Shown one piece after another: positions 1 to 4,812 of a stretch of DNA of 9,905 nt (position 1 is the stretch's first letter; every line of letters begins with the position of its first letter). Source of the DNA: Candidatus Woesebacteria bacterium GW2011_GWA1_41_7. Lineage in GTDB: Bacteria > Patescibacteriota > Microgenomatia > UBA8517. Location of the stretch: positions 750 to 10,654 of the forward strand of contig LCBU01000049.1 in the NCBI GenBank assembly GCA_000997405.1. The letters run 5' to 3'. Under the pieces are notes generated by a model. That model did not search any database and had not been told where the DNA came from. It saw only the letters and a program-made list of their open reading frames with translations. The translations under genes were made by a program, and so were the position numbers.

Positions 1-610
1 GTTCAAACCCTGAATATTTGGCTTTAAATCCGTTAATCTCATCTCCGGTGAAACCACAAGTTTCATTTTCCAATCCGGGAACAGGATAAAACGAATCGGT
101 AAAAGCAGTCGGTACCTGAACATCAACCCCCCCAAGATTATCAATCATTTTTGAATAATTTGAAAAATTCACCGCAACATAATTATCAACCGGAAGGCCG
201 GTCACACTTTTGACAGCGGCACTTGTGCTTGGGTAACCGTTGACCGAAGCTTCGGCGTTTATTTTACGGTTGCCGTTTATCCAAAGATCTCTAGGTATCG
301 AAATCAGAGTGTATTTTTTGGAGTTGGTATCTATATGCAGAACTATAATACTATCGGTAAGCCCTCCGCCCGAATGGCCGCTTCCTCCGTAGCCCAAAAG
401 CAGTACGTTGAAAACTCCTTCCTTTGAATCTACGGGTTCCGGGGAAACATTGATATACACATTTGAAGGTGCAGAAGAAACCTCATGTTTCTCAAAAATT
501 TTTGAGAATTTAAAACTAAAATATGTAATTGCAAATCCAGCGGCAAAGACCAGAAAAAGGGCAATTCCTATAAAAATATTCTTTTTGGTTAATTTAGAAT
601 TATCTCTCAT
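1..610 (-). CDS. LCP (LytR-CpsA-Psr) family glycopolymer transferase, N-terminal part
   Basis: Reading the minus strand from the ATG at 610 gives 203 codons open to the left edge, so the C-terminus is missing. The protein starts with a short basic N-terminus (MRDNSKLTKK), one membrane helix (about residues 11-32) and a linker. The LCP domain begins near residue 66: FNVLLLGYGGSG, then TDSIIVLHID (85-94), the hallmark SIPRDLWI (104-111) with its Arg-Asp pair, and NLGGVDVQVP (158-167). Known LCP enzymes are membrane-anchored, bind polyprenyl-pyrophosphate with the conserved Arg/Asp residues, and attach anionic or capsular glycopolymers to peptidoglycan outside the membrane. The Arg often found just before the TDS-type motif is replaced by a glycine-rich stretch (SGGGLTDS). 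An in-frame ATG at 616 (MLM...) is an equally possible start. It is divergent from tspO. The family call is firm; the polymer substrate cannot be told. Confidence 0.9.
   Translation of the reverse strand, partial: MRDNSKLTKKNIFIGIALFLVFAAGFAITYFSFKFSKIFEKHEVSSAPSNVYINVSPEPVDSKEGVFNVLLLGYGGSGHSGGGLTDSIIVLHIDTNSKKYTLISIPRDLWINGNRKINAEASVNGYPSTSAAVKSVTGLPVDNYVAVNFSNYSKMIDNLGGVDVQVPTAFTDSFYPVPGLENETCGFTGDEINGFKAKYSGFE
489..508. repeat. 20-bp perfect palindrome in the LCP gene
   Basis: TTCTCAAAAA is followed directly by its reverse complement TTTTTGAGAA. It falls in the LCP codons just after the membrane helix (KFSKIFEK). It could be a protein-binding site about 105-125 bp inside the gene, or a coincidence of A/T-rich Lys/Phe codons. 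No second copy is seen in the window. Confidence 0.4.
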
Positions 611-628
611 TAGCATATCTTGCTCATC

Positions 629-634
629 ATTATA
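629..634 (-). promoter_or_regulatory. -10 box for the LCP gene
   Basis: The minus strand reads TATAAT, a perfect -10 match, 12 nt before the ATG at 616 and 18 nt before the ATG at 610. A start about 7 nt downstream would leave a 5' leader of only about 5-11 nt. No convincing -35 is seen. It lies within the short divergent region shared with tspO. Confidence 0.45.
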
Positions 635-640
635 TCTATA

Positions 641-649
641 TGCTATTGT
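641..649 (+). promoter_or_regulatory. Possible extended -10 for tspO
   Basis: TGC followed by TATTGT resembles an extended -10 (TGnTATAAT with two mismatches) and ends 7 nt before the tspO ATG, which would give a leaderless mRNA. A weak TTGCTC at 620-625 is the only -35-like element, with an 18-bp spacer. The assignment rests mainly on the same arrangement at other genes here. Confidence 0.25.
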
Positions 650-656
650 AAATTGT

Positions 657-1130
657 ATGAGTAAAACCTTGAAATTATCCGCTTCGATTTTAATCTGTCT
701 CTTAGTGGGAATGATAGGATCCTTAATCACATATCCCGCGATCCCCACATGGTATGCAGGTTTAGTCAAACCAATTTTTAGTCCTCCCGGTTGGCTTTTC
801 GGTCCGGTCTGGACAATTCTTTATATATTGATGGGTGTAAGTCTTTTTATGGTTTGGAAAAAAGGGACTAAAGATAAGAAGGTCCGTCTTGCACTTAAGT
901 TTTTTGGAATTCAACTGTTTTTAAACGGAATTTGGTCTCCCATTTTTTTCGGTCTTAAAAACCCACTATTTGCGTTTATGGTGATAATCCTTATGTGGTT
1001 TTTTATAAGAAAAACCATTATTGCGTTTGCGGAGATAGATAAAAAAGCAAGCAGGCTCCTTTATCCGTATTTGGTTTGGGTAAGTTTTGCCTCAGTTTTA
1101 AATTTTTCTGTTTGGCTTTTGAACCGTTAA
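657..1130 (+). CDS. tspO: TspO/MBR family membrane protein
   Basis: This 157-aa protein has the usual TspO length and about five membrane helices. Family landmarks are visible in order: a first helix (about 7-28), PIFSPPGWLFGPVWTILY (39-56), the QLFLNGIWSPIFFGL block (86-100), a fourth helix (about 104-124) and LYPYLVWVSFASVLNFSVW (135-153). TspO proteins bind porphyrins or other hydrophobic ligands in the membrane and are linked to stress or light responses in some bacteria; the ligand here is unknown. The reading frame stays open upstream to 408, but that stretch is antisense to the LCP coding region and would add about 80 non-TspO residues, so the ATG at 657 is chosen. No Shine-Dalgarno is present. 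The stop lies 19 nt before glyS. Confidence 0.9.
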   Translation: MSKTLKLSASILICLLVGMIGSLITYPAIPTWYAGLVKPIFSPPGWLFGPVWTILYILMGVSLFMVWKKGTKDKKVRLALKFFGIQLFLNGIWSPIFFGLKNPLFAFMVIILMWFFIRKTIIAFAEIDKKASRLLYPYLVWVSFASVLNFSVWLLNR

Positions 1131-1140
1131 ATAGTACAAT
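1112..1140 (+). promoter_or_regulatory. Promoter for glyS
   Basis: TTGGCT (1112-1117, inside the end of tspO), a 17-bp spacer and TACAAT (1135-1140) form a plausible sigma-70-type promoter. The -10 ends 9 nt before the glyS ATG, so transcription would begin at or 1-3 nt before the start codon (leaderless). No Shine-Dalgarno precedes this ATG, which agrees. Confidence 0.5.
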
Positions 1141-1149
1141 TCTTGGTAT

Positions 1150-2463
1150 ATGGACATTGATAAACAAAACGTATCACTCGGCGTAATGGAAAAAATTACT
1201 TCATTAGCAAAGCGCCGCGGTTTTATCTTCCAGGGCAGTGAAATTTATGGCGGATATCAGGGTTTTTGGGATTATGGCCCTGCCGGAGTGGAAATGAAAA
1301 ACAACATCAAAAAAGAATGGTGGAAATATATGGTCTCAGAGCAGGAAAATGTAGTGGGAATTGATGCTGCGATAATAATGAATCCAAAAGTCTGGGAGAA
1401 GTCGGGACATCTTAAGGCTTTTACGGATCCTCTTGTTGAGTGCAAGGTTTGCAACAAAAGATTTAGAGAAGACTCGGAAGACTCTATTTCGGAGCACGAA
1501 AAAACACACAAAGACGAAAAAGACATCTGGACCAAAGCAAAAACCTTTAACCTTATGACCGAGGTCCTTCTTGGTACGACCGAACCGAAAGAAAAATCGT
1601 ATCTGAGGGGAGAGATTACCCAAGGAGCTTTTGTAAATTTCAAAAACGTAGTTGATTCCAACAGAGTTAAAATTCCTTTCGGAATAGCTCAAATAGGGAA
1701 AGCATTCAGAAACGAAATTACTCCCGGAAATCTTACTTTCCGCTCGCGCGAGTTTGAACAGATGGAACTTGAGTATTTTGTTAAACCGAGTGATGGGGAA
1801 TCTAAAGAGACTTTTGAATATTTCAAAGAAATGAGAAAAAAATGGTATGAAAGCCTGGGTATTGACCCTAAAAAATTAAGATTTCATGATCATGAGCCGG
1901 ATAAAATTGCCCATTATGCACGTTACGCAACCGACCTGGAATATGAAGCTCCTTTTGGTTGGAGTGAGTTTGAAGGGATCCATCACAGAGGAGACTACGA
2001 TCTTAAAAATCACGGCCTGACTTATAAAGATAATCTTACAGGTGAAGAATTCACCCCATGGGTTATCGAGACTTCGGGAGGAGTTGACAGGGCAATGCTA
2101 TTCTTCCTGATTGATGCCTACACCGAGGACGGGGAGAGGGTTTATCTGAAGTTAAATCCCCGTATTTCACCATATAAGGTAGCCGTATTTCCTCTTTTGG
2201 CCAATAAGCCGGAACTCTTGAGTAAGGCCAGGGATGTTTATAAAGACCTTAAGGCGAATTTTAATGTTGTGTGGGATGACAGGGGGAATATCGGTAAGCG
2301 CTACTTTGCACAGGATGAGATCGGTACGCCCTGGTGTGTGACTGTTGATTTTGAGAGCCTTGATGATAATACCGTGACGGTACGTGATAGAGATACTGCG
2401 AGTCAAGAAAGAATCGCCATTGACAATTTGTCGGAATATTTTCAAAATAGACTTAGGAAGTAG
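1150..2463 (+). CDS. glyS: Glycyl-tRNA synthetase, single-chain class II type
   Basis: This enzyme charges tRNA-Gly with glycine in the cytoplasm. The 437-aa product is the single-polypeptide (alpha2) type, not the split alpha/beta glyQ+glyS type. Landmarks are the N-terminal RRGFIFQGSEIYGG and FWDYGPAGVEMKNN (about 22-52), class II motif 2 FRNEITPGNLTFRSREFEQ (186-204), motif 3 ETSGGVDR (307-314) and a C-terminal anticodon-binding domain (about 340-430, with DDRGNIGKRY and GTPWCVTVD). Between motifs 1 and 2 sits an insert with C98-x2-C101 and H116-x3-H120. The usual RPETAQG block reads RGEITQG (153-159), and motif 3 has ETS where EPS is common. The ATG at 1150 is preferred because a promoter lies just upstream; Met13 (1186) would also match a typical family N-terminus. 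A 5-nt gap precedes the next gene. Confidence 0.96.
   Translation: MDIDKQNVSLGVMEKITSLAKRRGFIFQGSEIYGGYQGFWDYGPAGVEMKNNIKKEWWKYMVSEQENVVGIDAAIIMNPKVWEKSGHLKAFTDPLVECKVCNKRFREDSEDSISEHEKTHKDEKDIWTKAKTFNLMTEVLLGTTEPKEKSYLRGEITQGAFVNFKNVVDSNRVKIPFGIAQIGKAFRNEITPGNLTFRSREFEQMELEYFVKPSDGESKETFEYFKEMRKKWYESLGIDPKKLRFHDHEPDKIAHYARYATDLEYEAPFGWSEFEGIHHRGDYDLKNHGLTYKDNLTGEEFTPWVIETSGGVDRAMLFFLIDAYTEDGERVYLKLNPRISPYKVAVFPLLANKPELLSKARDVYKDLKANFNVVWDDRGNIGKRYFAQDEIGTPWCVTVDFESLDDNTVTVRDRDTASQERIAIDNLSEYFQNRLRK
1441..1509 (+). other. C2H2 zinc-finger-like insert within GlyRS
   Basis: Residues 98-120 of GlyRS follow C-x2-C-x3-F-x10-H-x3-H, with a hydrophobic residue (Ile113) three positions before the first His. 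HEKTHKDEK follows, resembling the linker after classical C2H2 fingers. Many GlyRSs carry a Cys-based zinc knuckle in this region; here the second ligand pair appears to be His-His. Zinc binding is inferred from spacing only. Confidence 0.5.
2455..2460 (+). promoter_or_regulatory. Shine-Dalgarno for the 2469 gene
   Basis: AGGAAG lies 8 nt before the ATG at 2469, at the 3' end of glyS. It is the only well-spaced Shine-Dalgarno-like site I see in the window. It supports 2469 as a real start, translated from the glyS transcript. Confidence 0.5.
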
Positions 2464-2468
2464 AAAGC

Positions 2469-3070
2469 ATGAAGAAATTTTTACCGATCATTGTGGGAGT
2501 ATTAGTAATCGCGGTGGTGGTGTTCCGGAGCTTTCAGAATCTGAATGGCCGGCAATCTCTTTAACCCCCACCAATAAACCCGGAGTTTCCGGATCCGAAG
2601 GGCATTGGCTTAATTTCAAGGTTGAGAAAATTAATGTTCCCGGTGCTGCCTCAATGGATTATCTGTTGGTGTATAGTACCAGCGACGGTGGACAACAGGG
2701 TGTTCCGGGAAAAGTGGTGCTTGCCGGTGACAGTTTGGAAAAAATGCTACTACTCGGTTCCGAGTCTTCAGGTAAGTTTAGGTATGACGCAGGTGTCGAA
2801 CAGGGAACAATGACGATAACATTCAGAAACCAGGCAGGAAAAATGCTGGGCAAGCTTTCTACAGAGTTTCATCTTCAGTCCGGAGTAACGGAACTTACGT
2901 CAGTAGACGGGCTTTTTAAATATACGCTGGATAAGGCTCCTAAAGGAATTTACTTTGTTACTCTAAAAACCTACGCTGAACCTGTTACATCGTCCGTTTT
3001 CTGGCAAAACGGATACGGTGTCTTTTCTTCTGACGGAAAAGCACATACAGGCACTGTTTCTTCTCAGTAA
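2469..3070 (+). pseudogene. Membrane-anchored protein of unknown function, frame broken near its N-terminus
   Basis: I do not recognise the family. From the ATG at 2469 the frame gives MKKFLPIIVGVLVIAVVVF, a lysine start plus one membrane helix or uncleaved signal, then stops at 2562-2564. A second frame (positions 2 mod 3) is open through the whole region to the TAA at 3068-3070. From about 2522 it encodes about 182 residues of soluble, probably beta-rich, extracellular-type sequence: a Ser/Pro/Thr linker (LSESEWPAISLTPTNKPG), then DGGQQGVPGKVVLAGDS and SVFWQNGYGVFSSDG. An export signal in one frame running straight into a secreted-type domain in the other indicates one gene with a frame disruption around 2515-2535. 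The shift fits loss of 1 mod 3 nt; one base would be enough, but a longer loss is possible. It sits 5 nt after glyS, probably co-transcribed. The frame of the second part also runs back into glyS, but that stretch is a shadow. Confidence 0.65.
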
Positions 3071-3112
3071 TTCTCCAATTTTCCTTGACCCCTATTTTCG
3101 TGAAATAAACCC

Positions 3113-3141
3113 TTGACATAACCGTGAAAATAATATGTAAT
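3113..3141 (+). promoter_or_regulatory. Promoter of the mraZ operon
   Basis: Consensus TTGACA (3113-3118), a 17-bp spacer and TGTAAT (3136-3141, one mismatch to TATAAT) form the best promoter in the window. The predicted start near 3148 would give a leader of about 55 nt before the mraZ ATG. The last base of the -10 is the first base of the TGGT box array, so a bound repressor would block the promoter. Confidence 0.75.
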
Positions 3142-3164
3142 GGTTACTAATGGTATAAAATGGT
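3141..3164 (+). promoter_or_regulatory. Putative MraZ operator, three TGGT boxes at 10-bp spacing
   Basis: TGGT occurs at 3141, 3151 and 3161, each preceded by AA or AAA (AATGGT) and exactly one helical turn apart. E. coli MraZ is known to bind TGGGN direct repeats separated by 5 nt just upstream of mraZ. The geometry here (4-5 nt box, 5-nt spacer, three copies) is the same, with T in place of the third G. The array starts at the -10 and covers the predicted transcription start, which fits negative autoregulation by the mraZ product encoded 40 nt downstream. Confidence 0.65.
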
Positions 3165-3203
3165 GAACACCGTTTCATACTACATCTGCCCAGATGAAAA
3201 TAA

Positions 3204-3641
3204 ATGTTTTTAGGAACATATCTTGCAAGTGTAACTTCGGGGAAGAGAATCTCTGTCCCCTCAATTTTTCGCGAAAATTTGGGAAAAGAATTGGTATTGT
3301 CGCAGTGGTATGAGGAGTGTCTGGTTCTTGTTAGCAAAAGCTCTTTAAATTCCCTTTTAGGAAGGATTACAGGAAGCCAAGAAACCATAATCGAGCCTAT
3401 AAGAAAAACCGAACATTTTATTTATGCATCGTCTTACGAGGTAGTGCCTGACGAGCAGGGTAGGATTGTAATACCCGATAGGCTTTTAGCATATGCAAAT
3501 TTAAAAGACCAAGTTTATTTTTTAGGAGTTGGAGACAGGGTTGAGATATGGAATAAGGAAACTTGGGAGGCGAGGGAAAAAGAGGTTGCGGAAGGAGCGG
3601 CCAAGTATATAGAGGAGCTGGCCAGAAGAAATGAACGATAA
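3204..3641 (+). CDS. mraZ: Transcriptional regulator MraZ
   Basis: This 145-aa protein has the usual MraZ length and two SpoVT/AbrB-like repeats. The first starts at the N-terminus (MFLGTYLASV, then SGKRISVPSIFRENLG, 12-27). The second is VPDEQGRIVIPDRLLAYANL (81-100), with a canonical D-x-x-G-R-I-x-I-P. In the first repeat the usual GR is KR (SGKRISVP), an oddity in a conserved DNA-contact motif. MraZ forms ring-shaped oligomers that bind direct repeats in their own promoter and, in E. coli, repress the dcw operon. The three TGGT boxes upstream are the likely target. The ATG at 3204 is chosen because it gives the standard MF.G.Y start; an ATG at 3194 is in another frame. No Shine-Dalgarno is evident. 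The 3' end overlaps rsmH by 11 nt, implying translational coupling. Confidence 0.93.
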   Translation: MFLGTYLASVTSGKRISVPSIFRENLGKELVLSQWYEECLVLVSKSSLNSLLGRITGSQETIIEPIRKTEHFIYASSYEVVPDEQGRIVIPDRLLAYANLKDQVYFLGVGDRVEIWNKETWEAREKEVAEGAAKYIEELARRNER

Positions 3642-4515
3642 ATATCATGAGACAGTATTGGTTGAAGAAGTAGTGAGTGCTTTGCACATTGAAAAAGGTA
3701 AGAAATACATTGACGCCACTTTGGGAAACGCAGGACACACCATGGAGATTTTAGGAAAAGGCGGACAGGTTTTGGGGATTGAGATAGACCCAAAGATGCT
3801 GACAATCGCAGAAAAAAGGCTTGAAAAGGAAGTCGTCGATAAGAAAAACTGCAAATTGGTTCAGGGAAGTTTTACGGATATTGATAAAATCGCCCACGGA
3901 TCAAAATGGGAGAAAGTAAAAGGAATTCTTTTTGACTTCGGGGTAACGAATTTACATCTGAAAGATTCCGAAAGAGGTTTTTCATTCGGAAACTCGGAAG
4001 CGCCCTTGGATATGAGAATGGATCCTGAAACTCAGGGAGTTAAGGGGTCGGACCTGCTTAATTTACTTAGGGAGGATCAATTGAGAGAGCTTTTTGAGAT
4101 AACTTTGGACCCGGGTTCGGCTAAATGGATTACCGGAAGGATTCTCCATTCGAGAGAGGCTAAACCCATAGAGAAGGTTGGGGATCTAGTTGAAATCTGT
4201 CAGGGTTTAAGAAGCAGTAAAACGGGTTTAAACGAAGCGACATTACCGTTTTTGGCAGTTAGGATTGCAGTCAATAGTGAGCTTACAAATATTAAAGAGA
4301 CCTTACCTAAAGCGTTTGACCTTCTTGAGAAGGGTGGAAGACTGGTCGTTATAAGTTTTCATTCGAAAGAAGACGTTTTAGTTAAGAACTTTTTTAAGGA
4401 GAAAATAGCAAGTGGGGCTCACGCAATCACTTTTAGACCGGTTACGGCGGGCGGAGCGGAGCTTGAAGCAAATAAAAGATCGAGAAGTGCAAAAATGCGG
4501 GTTTTAGAAAAATAA
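3631..4515 (+). CDS. rsmH: 16S rRNA (cytosine-1402-N4)-methyltransferase RsmH
   Basis: RsmH (MraW) uses S-adenosylmethionine to methylate N4 of C1402 in the ribosomal P site and is almost always encoded after mraZ. Landmarks of this 294-aa protein are the N-terminal YHETVLVEEVV, the SAM-binding YIDATLGNAGHT (26-37), GIEIDP (49-54), FDFGVTNLHL (101-110), DSERGFSFGNSEAPLDMRMDP (112-132), VISFHSKED (240-248) and the C-terminal ELEANKRSRSAKMRV. Some family positions differ: GNAGH for GxGGH, DFGVTN for DLGVSS, and SFHSKED for SFHSLED. The SAM site still looks complete and the length is near normal, so I take it as functional. Its ATG lies inside the end of mraZ, and its stop is 1 nt before the ftsL start, so the three genes are one translation-coupled block. 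Confidence 0.95.
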   Translation: MNDKYHETVLVEEVVSALHIEKGKKYIDATLGNAGHTMEILGKGGQVLGIEIDPKMLTIAEKRLEKEVVDKKNCKLVQGSFTDIDKIAHGSKWEKVKGILFDFGVTNLHLKDSERGFSFGNSEAPLDMRMDPETQGVKGSDLLNLLREDQLRELFEITLDPGSAKWITGRILHSREAKPIEKVGDLVEICQGLRSSKTGLNEATLPFLAVRIAVNSELTNIKETLPKAFDLLEKGGRLVVISFHSKEDVLVKNFFKEKIASGAHAITFRPVTAGGAELEANKRSRSAKMRVLEK

Positions 4516-4516
4516 C

Positions 4517-4809
4517 ATGAGAAGAATAAAACAGATTCAGGGAAATAAGGAAAATAGGACAATCCGTCGCAGTCTGACAAAATATGTTCTTTTTACCGGG
4601 TTGAAACGGCTACATCAAGTGTTGAGGTATCTACACTTAGACAAAAAGAGGCGGAACTTTCGATGGAAAAAAGGAATCTGGAAAATACGCTTGTCAGATC
4701 GCTTTCCATGAGTGATTTGGAAGGAAAGGGAAATGAACTGGGCTTCACAAAACCGCAAGCTGTTGTTTATGTTTCCGGTTCTGAAGAGTCCGTTGCAAAA
4801 CTTCCTTAA
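4517..4809 (+). pseudogene. ftsL: FtsL-like division protein, broken and lacking its membrane helix
   Basis: Position between rsmH and ftsI and sequence character indicate FtsL, the small bitopic partner of FtsB and FtsI/FtsW. From the ATG at 4517 one frame gives a basic cytoplasmic tail (MRRIKQIQGNKENRTIRRSL, then TKYVLF). The C-terminal half is in another frame (1 mod 3), open from 4558 to the TAA at 4807-4809. It reads YRVETATSSVEVSTLRQKEA, then a coiled-coil-like stretch and the FtsL-like ending LGFTKPQAVVYV. Between KYVLF and YRVET (about 4585-4600) there is no 20-residue hydrophobic segment in any frame, although FtsL needs one. The simplest reading is an internal loss of some tens of nt, 1 mod 3 in length, removing the helix. 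The uninterrupted 64-codon first frame (to 4711) turns into basic non-FtsL sequence. The gene ends 3 nt before ftsI. Confidence 0.7.
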
Positions 4810-4812
4810 TTT

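Noticed and set aside
408..656. N-terminal extension of tspO by 83 codons
   Set aside because: The stretch is antisense to the LCP domain and its residues do not look like TspO; the ATG at 657 gives the normal family length.
1131..1149. T-box leader for glyS
   Set aside because: The gap is 19 nt and the promoter lies next to the start codon, so no leader RNA can exist.
2384..2521. Start of the unknown gene inside glyS at 2384
   Set aside because: This part is a shadow of the GlyRS C-terminus; the Shine-Dalgarno and signal anchor at 2469 are a better start.
3071..3112. Second promoter or tandem duplication (TTGACC at 3085 and the repeated CGTGAAA)
   Set aside because: No -10 lies at proper spacing from TTGACC, and the two TTGAC/CGTGAAA pairs have different spacing, so they are not a clean repeat.
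3071..3112. Terminator after the unknown gene
   Set aside because: No stem followed by a T-run is visible before the mraZ promoter.
4517..4711. A 64-aa basic protein as a separate gene
   Set aside because: Only its first 28 or so residues look like an FtsL tail; the rest is the wrong frame of the FtsL coiled coil.
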